64,000 bases of DNA from JANLTX01 sp049840835 (GCA_049840835.1 JASGJG010000012.1:186001-250000); one strand, 5' to 3'. Numbered from the stretch's first letter, positions 22,312 to 32,700 are shown. The notes: generated by a model not told the origin, from the sequence alone. Program-made: numbers and translations.

Positions 22312-22719
22312 ATGAACTTCACCGGCTGGGAGAACTATGGGTTGCGCGCTATGCTGAATATCACCGCCCATTCTGCTAAAGGCTGCACCCAGGCCAGCGA
22401 GATCGCGCAACGGCAGAGGATTCCTCCGCAGTACCTTCAGCATGTATTGACCGCACTCCGGGTGGAGGAACTGATTATTGGCACTCGAGGGCAAAACGGT
22501 GGGTATCGGCTGGCGCGCCCGGCAGAAAGCATCACGGCAGGCTGTATCTTTCAGGCGCTCTCCGGCCCGCTCCTTCCCCCGGAGCTGCTACTCACCGATA
22601 CTATCGGAACTCCGAAAGCCCAAGCGGTGCAGCAACTCTGGCAGGCGATGTACGATGCATTACAGACCGTCAGCGACGGTACCACACTGCAGGACTTGCT
22701 ACACACTAAGGACACCTAG
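22312..22719 (+). CDS. Rrf2-family transcriptional regulator (CymR-like role?)
   Basis: A 135-residue Rrf2-family DNA-binding protein: NYGLRAMLNITAHSA, then the winged-helix segment ASEIAQRQRIPPQYLQHVL and the wing GTRGQNGGYRLARPAE. The Cys cluster that binds Fe-S in IscR is absent, as in CymR, the cysteine-metabolism repressor of Firmicutes. It is the last gene of the ssu operon. Operators of the GAC-N7-GTC type at 18195-18215 and 18328-18348 are natural targets, so it may control both divergent operons. That link is inference. Confidence 0.85.
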   Translation: MNFTGWENYGLRAMLNITAHSAKGCTQASEIAQRQRIPPQYLQHVLTALRVEELIIGTRGQNGGYRLARPAESITAGCIFQALSGPLLPPELLLTDTIGTPKAQAVQQLWQAMYDALQTVSDGTTLQDLLHTKDT

Positions 22720-22759
22720 ATACAGGGTAAAAACAGGTCGCCCCGAGTGCTCGGATTTA

Positions 22760-23031
22760 TTAGAGCAAAAACCTCATCACGGGCGAACATCTATGAGGTG
22801 GAACAGGTATCTGCAAGTGTGCGCGGAAGCCGTTTGAAAGAGATTTTAGCCTGGACCTCTATCTTTAACAATTCGAAGATCAAAGCGATGGGTTCTCAGG
22901 ACAAACCATTTTATTGAAGGAAGGCTTGACGCGGACGCTCGCCTGAAGAAAATGAGACAGTTACGGATGAGAGCGGCGACGGCGGGTATGAAGACCGGCT
23001 CATCGAGGCCTTGCCAAGAGTGGATTCGTAG
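22760..23031 (+). pseudogene. NAD-dependent epimerase/dehydratase, decayed C-terminal end
   Basis: Three plus-strand frames together read like the end of an NAD-dependent epimerase: TSMRWNRYLQVCAEAV, then TSIFNNSKIKAMGS (compare the family's VFDNSKIK), then EGLTRTLA and finally a segment ending YEDRLIEALPRVDS-stop at 23031. Each piece is in a different frame or split by stops, and intervening residues are missing. It was degraded by frameshifts and deletion, perhaps with the IS insertion that follows at 23035. The remaining part of 22720-23034 has no intact gene. Confidence 0.5.
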
Positions 23032-23034
23032 TTT

Positions 23035-23361
23035 TTAGAATCTATTTTTTTTAGAGCGTGTTATTAACTCTGTTGTTATGACATGTGGTAGGAGTCCCTG
23101 GTAATCGGATTTGGCGAGCCTAAGGCAGGCAAAGACCAGGAGAGTCAAGCCTACCACTGTCTCAGTCAGGCGTTCGTAATCCCTGGCAAGACGACAAAAG
23201 CGCGCCAGCCAGGCAAAAGAGCGTTCCACTACCCAGCGAAGGGAAAGTAGCACAAAGCCTCGCTTGGCCTCTGGCAATTTGACTACCTCCAGACGAACGC
23301 CACAGGAAGCCGCCGCCTGCTCTGTTGCCGCTCTCGGGAGTAGACTGATTAGTTCTGGCAT
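23035..23361 (-). mobile_element. IS5-type transposase, C-terminal remnant
   Basis: A 108-codon frame matching the C-terminal third of IS5-family DDE transposases: RWVVERSFAWLARFCRLARDYERL, containing the catalytic Glu region, then TLLVFACLRLA. A full transposase would be about 260 residues or more, and the DDE N-terminal part is missing. GAGCGTGTT about 20 bases inside the 3' end (23056-23064 on the plus strand) may be a terminal inverted repeat. It is not functional. Confidence 0.75.
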
Positions 23362-23393
23362 CCAGAATAACCGCAGAGCATTGAAGACTTGAC

Positions 23394-23426
23394 GAAGGGG
23401 CTACCCCCTTTGAGGGGAGCCTTCTT
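23394..23426 (-). terminator. Possible terminator of the secreted-protein operon
   Basis: An imperfect hairpin (GAAGGGGCTACCCC opposite GGGGAGCCTTC) just downstream of the last gene of the operon, on the minus strand. The U-tract is poor, so this is tentative. Confidence 0.35.
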
Positions 23427-23440
23427 TCATCAGGGTATTT

Positions 23441-23998
23441 TCATCCGCGATAGAGTCGATGCTTCGTTCTGCGAAACAAACACATTGGCAAAACTAGCAA
23501 TCCCAAAACGAGCAATCCCCCACTTGGTGCCTCAGGTGCGGCAGTTGGAGCAGCAGCGGTAATTCCCGAGTAAAACCGAGCGCTACCCGGATCGTTGGGA
23601 TCGACAAAAGATGCTGTGAAAGCCAGATCGCCAAGCTGTTTGTCCGACATAAACTCGAACCCACCGAGTAAGGCGCCAGGTGCGATATCACTTCCAGCAG
23701 GCGGCTCGCCTGCCAGGACACTGAAGTACTCTACGAAATCCGTCGTCACCAGATTGGCCCAGTTGGCTGCCTGACTTTCATTGATCACTGTGGTAGACCC
23801 GTCTAGCGTCAGCGATACGTCATAGAGGTCGTAGCCGACGAACGTAGCGGGGCTGAGGTCGTTGTAAAAGACATAGCTGTAACGCCAGAATCCACCGCCA
23901 AGATTGGTTTCTGTATAGAGTGCGCGAGCGTCTTGGGCATAGGTCAAGCCAGCAATGCAGAACAGCGTGACAAGGAGAAGGACGATTCGTCGGATCAT
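23441..23998 (-). CDS. Secreted protein with a PEP-CTERM-like C-terminus
   Basis: A 185-residue exported protein. The signal peptide is MIRRIVLLLVTLFCIAGLTYAQ. The C-terminus PEAPSGGLLVLGLLVLPMCLFRR has the sorting-signal layout of PEP-CTERM and related tripartite tails: a Pro-Glu-Ala-Pro start, a hydrophobic helix and a basic end. The mature region is a beta-rich domain of unknown function. It is the last of nine overlapping genes on this strand, its ATG overlapping the stop of the thioredoxin-like gene by 4 bases. Confidence 0.7.
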   Translation of the reverse strand: MIRRIVLLLVTLFCIAGLTYAQDARALYTETNLGGGFWRYSYVFYNDLSPATFVGYDLYDVSLTLDGSTTVINESQAANWANLVTTDFVEYFSVLAGEPPAGSDIAPGALLGGFEFMSDKQLGDLAFTASFVDPNDPGSARFYSGITAAAPTAAPEAPSGGLLVLGLLVLPMCLFRRTKHRLYRG

Positions 23999-24516
23999 TG
24001 AGATTCTTTCTGGTTGGGTATTGGTTTTGCGGCAACCCGTTTCAGGGCGTCCAGACAGAAGGCTGCGATGGCCGCAACAGGGGCTTTTTGCGGCTGGTCG
24101 TAAGGATGAGAGTTCGTGTAGCGCAATATGTGCCTCGAATCGGCAACGAAGACTCGTGGGCAGGGCTCCGCCTGGTAGGCTTTACGGGCTATGTCGTTGG
24201 TGTCGACTAACGGGAGGGTGCTTTCCCCCTCCCAACCCGTCGCCCGGGCGAGACTCTCGGCGGCGGATGGAGACATATCCACATAGACGATAACGGTTCG
24301 CTTCAGCCCTGGCGCTTGATTCCGAAGCACCTCTGCCCGCTGCAGACGGTTCCATTCTGTTGCCAGATCCCAGCAGGCCTGGCAGCCGCAAAAGAAGAAG
24401 AGCGCTATAGGTTGCCCACGAAGAGTTGTAAGGGTGAATCGCTTTTTGTTGAGCTGGCTTGCCTCCAACTTCGGTATCGGTTTGCCTTCCTCAGGACCAG
24501 GCGCTAAGAATTTCAT
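23995..24516 (-). CDS. Thioredoxin-fold (AhpC/TSA-like) protein
   Basis: A 173-residue thioredoxin-like protein. The fold is shown by GKPIPKLEASQ, the LRGQPIALFFF strand and an unusual CGCQAC cluster (Cys43, Cys45, Cys48) in place of a plain CXXC, then VIVYVDM and a CPRVFVADSRHILRYTN strand. No signal peptide is seen, although the protein is coded among exported ones. A thiol-disulfide or peroxide-reducing role is likely. Start and stop overlap both neighbours by 4 bases (ATGA). Confidence 0.72.
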   Translation of the reverse strand: MKFLAPGPEEGKPIPKLEASQLNKKRFTLTTLRGQPIALFFFCGCQACWDLATEWNRLQRAEVLRNQAPGLKRTVIVYVDMSPSAAESLARATGWEGESTLPLVDTNDIARKAYQAEPCPRVFVADSRHILRYTNSHPYDQPQKAPVAAIAAFCLDALKRVAAKPIPNQKESQ

Positions 24517-26042
24517 TTTGGCTTGTCTCCCGCGCGCCGCTGAAGAAATGCCGTTACCGGGATAGTGAGAACCTGTCCATTTTTCAGTTGCACTCGAATG
24601 TAGCTCTGAAAGGATCCGTTAGGGCAGGTCGCCAGCAGACGGACTCGAAGATTCTCACGGTCGCCCCTTTGCTTGTCGGGTTCCACTTCCACTTTTAAAT
24701 AGGGCGAGTCCACAGAAGCGACCCGAGCTTCCCTAGCACCCGGCAAGTAGGATAACGCCACATTCTGTTCGACATCCCGCGTCACAGTCACCGCACCGAA
24801 CGCAACCGCCTGGGGCATGGCCGATACCGCTCCAGCAACCTGAGCTATCACAGAAACCCCAGCCGTTTTCCAGAGTACTGCCAGCGGTCCCTCCGCTGGC
24901 TTGAAGACGAGCCGTCCCACCTTGGAACCAATTGCCCCGCCCTGCTTTAACCGGGCAAGGTAGGAGAAGCGTCGTACTCTGACCCCATCCCTAGCCTGAG
25001 ATACTCCCTCTAAAGGCGTCTGGGGAGTGAGTTCCAGAAGCTCCTGCGCTCCCTCAAACTCCGGTAACCGACTGCCTGATACGAGACGTTCATCCAGGGT
25101 AACCTGGAGCCATTGCTCCTTCGGGCTGTTGGGAGAGAAGCTCAGCACAGCAGGTTCAAACACGATGGAGGGTATGACCTGACCTGTAAGATCGTAGCGC
25201 GCAATCGGCTCTGGATACCCTTCCGCGTAAACGCTGACCGATTTTTGAAGCAGGCCGGGCACGAGTCCCACAAGTCGAATTACAACCCGAATTAGCGTCG
25301 ACTGTCCCGGCTCCAAAATCAGGTCTCCCTTCTCCCCTTTCTCACTGACCAGCGTGCTGATGCACCCACAGGAGCCCTGAACGCGAAGATTTTTGAGAGG
25401 CGCACCAGTCCGATTGACAAAGAGAAGTTCACGGGCGGCCTCCGGGTTATCGACAGGGCTCAGCCTGCCCAGCTCTACTCGCTCCGCGCCCGTTCGAGCA
25501 GCGAAGCCAGGCAGCTTGACAGCGGGGCTTTCCGGATGCGATGTCGGCAGCACGAACAGGCTATCGGGGAGGATGGGATTGATGCGTACCGCTGTGTAGG
25601 ATTCGGTGACTGTCGGGATTCCACCTGGACCAAGCAGACTGAAGCGGCGCAGCAGCCCATCGTGGGTGCTAATCCAGAAGAGCATCTCGACATTGGCCCG
25701 ACGCGCACGGTAGCGCTTTGTCGAAACTCCCCGGAGTTGCTCTTCCCCATCAAGTTCAAACGCATCGAGCTGCAAAGATTTCTTTTGGAGGAGCCTGGCC
25801 AGAGGTGACTCCGAGAGGAGTGCTCCCTCGAAGGAGGCGCTGGCTCGCTCGGAGCCATACGGGTGGATCAGAAGCTTTCCGTCACGACGATATCGGACGA
25901 GGGACTTCTCGTGCATGCCATGCAGCGAGTTTTCTCGAGTCACCAGGCATTCGTAGGAACTGAGTTTTGCATAGGAGGACTCCAGCACGTCCCCATGCGG
26001 AAGGAGCCAGCACACATCTGTAATAATGACAGGGATGATCAT
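24513..26042 (-). CDS. DUF1573-containing protein
   Basis: A 509-residue protein. The first 170 residues resemble LolA-like or DUF2092-like lipid-carrier folds (YECLVTRENSLHG, LFWISTHDGLLRRFSLLG). A DUF1573 domain follows, with the signature RVQGSCGCIST near residue 225, and then more beta-sandwich segments. The start at 26042 is chosen because GGAGGTG lies a few bases upstream. The N-terminus MIIPVIITDVCWLLPHG is hydrophobic but lacks a basic head, so export is unclear. It overlaps its neighbours by 4 bases on each side. Confidence 0.62.
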   Translation of the reverse strand: MIIPVIITDVCWLLPHGDVLESSYAKLSSYECLVTRENSLHGMHEKSLVRYRRDGKLLIHPYGSERASASFEGALLSESPLARLLQKKSLQLDAFELDGEEQLRGVSTKRYRARRANVEMLFWISTHDGLLRRFSLLGPGGIPTVTESYTAVRINPILPDSLFVLPTSHPESPAVKLPGFAARTGAERVELGRLSPVDNPEAARELLFVNRTGAPLKNLRVQGSCGCISTLVSEKGEKGDLILEPGQSTLIRVVIRLVGLVPGLLQKSVSVYAEGYPEPIARYDLTGQVIPSIVFEPAVLSFSPNSPKEQWLQVTLDERLVSGSRLPEFEGAQELLELTPQTPLEGVSQARDGVRVRRFSYLARLKQGGAIGSKVGRLVFKPAEGPLAVLWKTAGVSVIAQVAGAVSAMPQAVAFGAVTVTRDVEQNVALSYLPGAREARVASVDSPYLKVEVEPDKQRGDRENLRVRLLATCPNGSFQSYIRVQLKNGQVLTIPVTAFLQRRAGDKPK

Positions 26043-26566
26043 TTCCACCTCCGATAATACAAAATCACCCCACTGCCAAGACCAACCAGGAGCAGCGTCG
26101 ACGGTTCTGGTATAGCCACCTGAGTATCCACAACGATTTCGGCGAACGCCTCGCCGGAATACGGATCCGATGTTGTCCGCCCTGTACCGGCAACCTCGTA
26201 ACTGGCAAAATAAGTCCCTATTGGAGCAGTAGCTTCCACGTTTAGAAACAGGTTTGCGCTATACGAAGCGCCGCTGGCGAGGAAATCAGGAAGGTTCAGC
26301 ACGAAATCGGCATCCTCCCATGTGATGCCCGGAGACCCCGGCCCCGTCACCGTTCCTGTCGCTGTTCCCACATCCAGGTCCACCGTCTCACTGGTGAGAT
26401 TGGTGAGAGTTGCCAGGATCGTTAACTGCTGCCCGGAAGCGACGGAGGGAAAAGCCGTCGGGTTAAACGTCAGAGTCAGCTGAGCGTCCGCGCGCGCCAG
26501 TGCGATACCCAGCAGACAAACAGTGAGCAATGACCGGACAAAGCCGATCCCCCCAGGCACCTTCAC
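26039..26566 (-). CDS. PEP-CTERM anchored secreted protein
   Basis: A 175-residue exported protein. The N-terminal signal peptide (VRSLLTVCLLGIALARADAQ) is followed by a beta-rich domain that begins LTLTFNPTAF, like the opening of the 1021-residue protein at 29786. The C-terminus is a textbook PEP-CTERM tail (PEPSTLLLVGLGSGVILYYRR): PEP, hydrophobic helix, basic end. An exosortase would be needed for processing; none is encoded in the window. Confidence 0.82.
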   Translation of the reverse strand: MKVPGGIGFVRSLLTVCLLGIALARADAQLTLTFNPTAFPSVASGQQLTILATLTNLTSETVDLDVGTATGTVTGPGSPGITWEDADFVLNLPDFLASGASYSANLFLNVEATAPIGTYFASYEVAGTGRTTSDPYSGEAFAEIVVDTQVAIPEPSTLLLVGLGSGVILYYRRWK

Positions 26567-29500
26567 GGCAGCGTCACCTTTCGATTGGTTGTAAAGCTTC
26601 CTCCTGTAAACGTGCCAGCCACGCGCAAGAGAACGCTGCTACCCGGCTCTCCTGCGGCGCCGGGAAAACTGAGTGTCACCGTGGTGCTCGCGCCAGCCGC
26701 AAGCGTTCCGAGAGCAGGTAGGGAAGAGGTGGTGGAAGCTGCCCCGAGAAACGTACTGGTAAGCAGCACACTGGTTGCGCTAACCCCCCCCTGATTGGTG
26801 ATCTCCAGGGTCAGTGTCAGGACGTTGTTGGTACGCGCCATACTGGGGACGTTGGTAAGGACGAGTTTCGGAGCACGGGTCACATAAAATGGTCTTATGC
26901 TGGAGAATTCGGTGCTACTTGCTGGTGCGCTAACCTTGGCAGGAGAGCCTACAGCGATGGAAACCGTGCGCTCTGTGGTTAGATCGCTGGGGGGTATATC
27001 AGCCCGTAATCTCGTACTGGAAAGAAATGTCGTTGGTCTTGCAAGACCGTTCCAGAAGACCTTTGAACCAGTGCGGAAATTAGATCCCGTAACGATCAGA
27101 GTCACCCCCCGGCTGCCCGTCAGCGCACCATTGGGTGCCATCTGCTCCAGTACGGGTGTGCCGACAGTGGGAGTAATAAGGGCGATGTTATTTCTGTTGG
27201 CTGTCATACGATAGCCGCGCCAGGGCTCAAAGGCAGCGCTGTCACGTGCATCCTCCGGGAGCCCCAGAAACTTGCTGACTTGGGCCACGTTGTCCCAGTA
27301 CTCCGCGACGGAGTCGAGCCATGGTGGGGTCATTTGAGACGCTTGGCGCAGGGTAAGCGTCTCAATACCGTTGGTCACCTGCAGGCTCTCCCAGGGAACG
27401 CTGAAGGGAAACGGCATCCCGATCACGGCAGCCCCGAGTTTGGGAAGACTCAACCAATGGTCTGCGAAGTCGTTGCCATAGCCCTGGAAACTGAATCGAC
27501 TGGCTCCCGTGATTTCGCCCGAATCAACCCGGAGGCGATAGCCATCTCCGCTCAGAAAGCTACCGAAACCGGAGGTGGAGCTTTGGTAGAAAATCTCCTG
27601 CTGGGTCGGTGCGTCGTAGCGCGCCAGTCGGCCCGATAGCGAAGCGGAGTTTGCTGTTACGGAAGCCATTACGGCAGGTACGTCGGCAGGTGCGGGCACG
27701 CCAGGTAGAGCGAAGAGATTCCAGCTGAGCAGGAGCGTTCCCAGCGGCGACGCGAGAGAGAAAGGACTGCCCGCATAGGTGAGATCATCTAGGCTTCGGG
27801 GGCGAATCACGGGATAGAGATCCCCCTCGATGCTCTCGGGAAAGGCGATACCCGAAACATCGACCATAAATCCGATTAGCGGCGATATTGCAGAGGTGGG
27901 AAGCAATACTTTTACAGAGCGTCCATAACCATCGTCAATACGGAAATATCCGGATTGAACCTCGGTGACTGCACCCAGTGTGCGCACAAGAAGTCCGACG
28001 ACATTGAGTCCGTTGCCATCTTTCATTCCGCGCTGACCAGCCCCATTTGAGTCGAGGAAGAAATCACCACTGTACAGTGAGCGCGTAGTCATCCCAATGG
28101 CTTCGATTCTGCCCGTGCCACCAACCGAAATGGCGGTCGCCAGAATGATCCGCTCCCCGTTCGCGCTGGTTTGAATCTTTCCCTGCCCATATACGGAATC
28201 GCCTTCATGAATCGCTGGCGCGGATCCAGGAAGATTGATACGAATACCACTGCTTCGATCTATCGTTTCCGCGTAGATATAGGTACCGAAGGTCGCTGTT
28301 GCGATTAGCTCTGTCTGGCCACCAGTGTTGTCCCCACCACCAACGTTCGGATCGCCGGGGTTCCAACCACCTCCACCGGTACCCCCTCCGCCACCGCTAC
28401 CTGCGCCAGGGTCGCGCCCGAACTTAACATCGAAGTCATCTTCCTGTGTTTTGAGCCCGCCCGCCGACCCATACCTAGCACTGGGCAGTCCATAGACCAG
28501 TGTGTAGCTAGTCGTCGGGTCTTTGTCGAAAATATAGAGACGGTTCTCCCGCGTCGCGACGTTGCCGCTCCGCTTGGTGCGACTGGTCTGCCAGACATTA
28601 TCGCGCCGCTGAACTTCAGAGCTATCCGCGCGTATCACACGCAGGATCGGAAACTTCCCATTACCAGGATCAGGAAGGCGGATATAGGTCCAGCCCGAGT
28701 GGACGCCAGGAAGGTTCAGCTGTACCGTGAGGTGGCTCGCGCTGACCGGTCCGTTCGGCACCGTTCCCCCAAGTTCCACCCCAACGGGCAAGATATCCCC
28801 AGTGCTGGAGTAGAGCGTATCGGGCAGACTATCGGGATCAGCATCGTCGTTAGCCAGGTAGTCCGGCTTAGCGTCATCCTCAGGTAGCACCCGCACCACA
28901 TGTTCTAGTTCGTGGATCGCAACGCCTTCGATCAACGAGGCGAGCGGGTTGCCCAGCTCGGTGACGTGTTTGAGCGTGGCATTGTAGGAAATAAACTTGC
29001 CTTGTAGGGTGCTGGTCATGAACCAGGTGGCGGTTCGGGTGGAGAGTGCAGGCACATCGCCCAGGCTGGTATTCAGTCCGGGCTGGAACGGCTCATCGTC
29101 CACGCGAGAGCCGAGGATATCGAAGTCGATGAGCAGGCCACGCTCATTCTCGATGATCTGCGGCTTGGACGACACGACGTTCATGTTGCGCGCCGCGCCA
29201 TAGCCGGAGTTTATTACCAGAAGACCGAGGGCAAACGGCTCGGGCAGCTCTACCAGAGGAGTGAAGGGATCATCGGAATAGACATCACGCTGCCAGAAAT
29301 AGTGCAGGAAGAGAAATGGATCTGGCTTTACGGTAATAGGCGCCGGAAACATGGGGATGGTGACCCGCGTTCCACTCTGGTAATACTCAATGGTGCCCCC
29401 GACGAAGTAGCGCACATCCTCGGTAGGCGCGGCAGTTCGCAGTGGCGTTATCTTCCAGGTACCTTTAGCGGTCTGCCCCGGTGACAGTGTGGCGGTACCA

Positions 29501-29781
29501 TCTAGCCCGGTGATTCCCTCCACCGTTGGCCCCACCAGGCCGAACTTATCGTTGGCAGAGGTATCTGCGTCGTCTCGTATATCGAGTGTGACTCTCAGTT
29601 GATCAAGCTGAATGTCCGGAGACGTATTAGAGATTTCCAGTCGCCCCTCGAATACGGTTCGAGTGAGTGTTATGTCCTGCGTTAGCCGAATCTTGACGCG
29701 AGCACAGACACCATCATCTTGAGCAAACGCAGAAAGTGTATTTACGAATAGGAATGTGATTATCAGATGTATTAATTTCAT
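26563..29781 (-). CDS. Giant secreted protein with OB-like, IPT and CARDB domains
   Basis: A 1072-residue exported protein. The start at 29781 (MKLIHLIITFLFVNTLSAFAQ) has AGGTGA 5 bases upstream, which decides it over a GTG at 29796. An N-terminal beta-sandwich region and an EGVAIHELEHVV segment come first. A Gly-rich linker (around residues 460-490) leads to tandem OB-like domains (SGIRINLPGSAPAIHEGDSV; SGYFRIDDGYGRSVKVLLP). Then come an IPT/TIG domain (VTGSNFRTGSKVFWNGLARP) and a C-terminal CARDB-like domain. No catalytic motif is recognised. Probably an extracellular adhesion or matrix protein. Confidence 0.7.
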   Translation of the reverse strand: MKLIHLIITFLFVNTLSAFAQDDGVCARVKIRLTQDITLTRTVFEGRLEISNTSPDIQLDQLRVTLDIRDDADTSANDKFGLVGPTVEGITGLDGTATLSPGQTAKGTWKITPLRTAAPTEDVRYFVGGTIEYYQSGTRVTIPMFPAPITVKPDPFLFLHYFWQRDVYSDDPFTPLVELPEPFALGLLVINSGYGAARNMNVVSSKPQIIENERGLLIDFDILGSRVDDEPFQPGLNTSLGDVPALSTRTATWFMTSTLQGKFISYNATLKHVTELGNPLASLIEGVAIHELEHVVRVLPEDDAKPDYLANDDADPDSLPDTLYSSTGDILPVGVELGGTVPNGPVSASHLTVQLNLPGVHSGWTYIRLPDPGNGKFPILRVIRADSSEVQRRDNVWQTSRTKRSGNVATRENRLYIFDKDPTTSYTLVYGLPSARYGSAGGLKTQEDDFDVKFGRDPGAGSGGGGGTGGGGWNPGDPNVGGGDNTGGQTELIATATFGTYIYAETIDRSSGIRINLPGSAPAIHEGDSVYGQGKIQTSANGERIILATAISVGGTGRIEAIGMTTRSLYSGDFFLDSNGAGQRGMKDGNGLNVVGLLVRTLGAVTEVQSGYFRIDDGYGRSVKVLLPTSAISPLIGFMVDVSGIAFPESIEGDLYPVIRPRSLDDLTYAGSPFSLASPLGTLLLSWNLFALPGVPAPADVPAVMASVTANSASLSGRLARYDAPTQQEIFYQSSTSGFGSFLSGDGYRLRVDSGEITGASRFSFQGYGNDFADHWLSLPKLGAAVIGMPFPFSVPWESLQVTNGIETLTLRQASQMTPPWLDSVAEYWDNVAQVSKFLGLPEDARDSAAFEPWRGYRMTANRNNIALITPTVGTPVLEQMAPNGALTGSRGVTLIVTGSNFRTGSKVFWNGLARPTTFLSSTRLRADIPPSDLTTERTVSIAVGSPAKVSAPASSTEFSSIRPFYVTRAPKLVLTNVPSMARTNNVLTLTLEITNQGGVSATSVLLTSTFLGAASTTSSLPALGTLAAGASTTVTLSFPGAAGEPGSSVLLRVAGTFTGGSFTTNRKVTLP

Positions 29782-29785
29782 AAAA

Positions 29786-32700
29786 TCACCTATCACAATC
29801 TGGAGAGTGAGATAATACCGAGTCTACATAACTAGTATTATCCTCCACCCATTTCATATTCACATCATCCCATTTTAAATAGTAATTTGATGTACCATCC
29901 CTGTCGGGATCTAGGCCGTTGTAATACAATATTGTACTTACTGTAAGTAAGCTCTCTTCAATCATCATTCCGTCCACTAAAATATTTACTGTTTCAGGCA
30001 AAGGACTATTGCCCGTGGGTTGCAGCTTTGTTCTAAGCAATGTCTCCATTTCATTTTGTTTTATATTGTATAACTGTATAGCTTTGGATAAATTCTGCCT
30101 CCAATCCCAAAAGTCAGCCCACTCCCTAGGCAACCCTGTCAATGCAGAGCACTCGATTTGTCCCACACCAATCCCATTAGGAGGCCCAACCAATGGTGTA
30201 CCGTCGGACTTGAATTGGCGTACACTTGTCTCTTGGCAAATTAACCTATCTAAATATTTTATCCCTGAAGCTCTTGCAGCATCTAGAACAACATTTTTCG
30301 GAGGATTATCACCCCTTATTGGCACGCTCACATTTTTAACAACACAGAATCTCCCGTCAATAAACACCTCGATAAATATGCTTAATTCACCACCTAATAT
30401 TTCGCTACCAAAATCGATACTAAACTCCCGTCCCGATGCGTTTTCTCCAGAACTAGGAAATCTCTTATAGTATTTTTCTGGACACTTAGCGCTTTTATAC
30501 TCATAAGTAAGCTCAGCGTACCATCTTGTCGTTATGACTCCATCACCTTTAATCTTGATTCTAATATCAGGCATTTGAGGGTTACCATCATCATCATAAG
30601 TAATATATGCATTACCATTAGGTCTTTTCCCCAATACTTCGATTGTTACTCGCTTACATGGATCACATTCAACGGGTGTATAGTTCAATGGTGGAGGCGA
30701 ACTTACAACTCCTTCAAATCCCACAGGGCCTCCACCACCCGAAGAGACTGCAATTATGCTGGAAGGCGGACAATCACCAGTAATCTGTGTCCCGTTTATT
30801 ACTTGACATATCGGATTTAATCCACACGTATAACAACCAGAGCAACTCACAGTCAAACCACATTGCCCATCGCTGACTCGCACTTCCGCACGCTGAATAG
30901 TGACGGGCACCGTAATCGTTTTTAGTGCTGGCAGCGTCCCAATATCACTTACAGGCGAAGTTACTGTATATCCATTCCCTGATGAAAAACTTAATCTGAC
31001 CTGATTTAATGCAATAATTCCCTGATTGGTAACAGTATAATAAACGATAGCCTTTCCCTCTTCATCATAATTTAAGGTCCGTAAATCCAAGACTAAAGGA
31101 TTCATCGTTAAAACAGGGGCAGGCACATGGGTTTCAAAGATAGCATCCAATGTTACCTGGTACTGATCCGAAGTATCTACGGGCACCACATTCCAGGTGT
31201 ACTGCACGAACTGACGCGGGAGAAACGGTTTGTAGGACTTCGTAGTGCCCCCAACGACCTCCACATCGCTTTTGAAGGCTCCGTGGTTCGGGGCCGTGAC
31301 CTCGATATTGTAGTAGCCTTCTGTAAGGTTCAGAATGGTAAGCTGGCCGAAGTTCGGACCGGCGGTAGTCTCTGTGTCGCCTTCCGCCACAATCGCACCG
31401 GTGAATTTGTCTTTGACCACCACATGCGCTCCGGCAAGGTTGGGAGTGCCCTCCGCGAAGTAGGTGTACTCATCCTCCGCAGTCAGCTTCAGCGTTCCCT
31501 TACGGTCGGAGATCAGGTTGAAGGTGAAGTTCAGCCCCACGCCCGCCGCATTGGAGGGGTTGATTCCTATCGTGCCGGTGTAAGGCCCCAGCGTCATGGT
31601 TTCCTGGGGCAGAAGCGACAGGCTCACCTTCGCCGACTCGCCCGGCAGGAGCGTGGATATCACGGTGGGCGAGACGACGGAGAGCCATGGGGCATTCGGT
31701 AAGACCACCCGGACATCCTGGGCTGCCACGCTGCCCTCGTTCTTGACCGTCGACTCGACCAGGGTCTGCTGGCCACGCAGCATAGCGGCGATCAGGGGGT
31801 TAGGGTCGAGGGTGAGCCTAGGGATACGTGGGACCACGGTGCAGGCCACGTTCGCCGTCGCTTCCTCGCCCTCGGCGCTGGTGAAGCGCAATAGGGGCGT
31901 GGAGGAGAGCACGCTCTGATCTGTCGCCAGCGCTCGCACAGTGACATCCGCCGACGCCATAGGAAGAAGCTGCGTGGGAACCCCGGTCAGGGTTACCTGC
32001 ACATTGGCCGCCGCGCCGCTGACCGCCCCGGAGATGCCCGTCAATGTTGTTCGGCCCAGGTTCGTCAGCCGGATTATCTGCTCCTGAGCGACCGTGGGAT
32101 CCAGCTGAAAAGCCGGCTGGTCGGGCGCGGCGATCAGGACTTTGGGCTTGACGACTTCAAAGGTCCGCGTCGCCGGGCTGAGATCCTCCGCTCCCGCCTC
32201 GTCCACGGCGGCCACGGTGAACGTGTGTGTTCCGTAAGCCAGGTTCGCCACGGTGGCGCTGGTAGCCGCGCTCGGTCCCTGAAACGCATTGGCATCAATG
32301 CGCCATTTGTAGCGAAGGAGCTGCGCGGGGGTATCGGAATCACTTCCCGTAAAGGTAAAGGTGACCTCGGGAGCGCCGACCTGGGTACCGCTCGCCGGCC
32401 CGTTGATGATGTAAGTCTCGGGAGGGGCCGTATTCGCGCTCACCACGAGCGCGACATTGCCCTGAGCCAGGTTGCCCAGCGCATCCGCGTTCGCCCCGCC
32501 CAGAATCCGAACCGCACCCGCAAACGAGCCTGCGGCGGCGCTGGGGTCGATCTTGACCGTGAAACAGGTCCGGCTGGTCACGCTCGCACCGGCGGCAAGC
32601 TCCCCCTCGAAGCCGTTGTAGAACGGTGTGGGGTCCACATCCAGGGCATCGGAGCCATCGAAGGTAACGCTGAGCTGATTGAGATAGACCGGGCTGGCAC

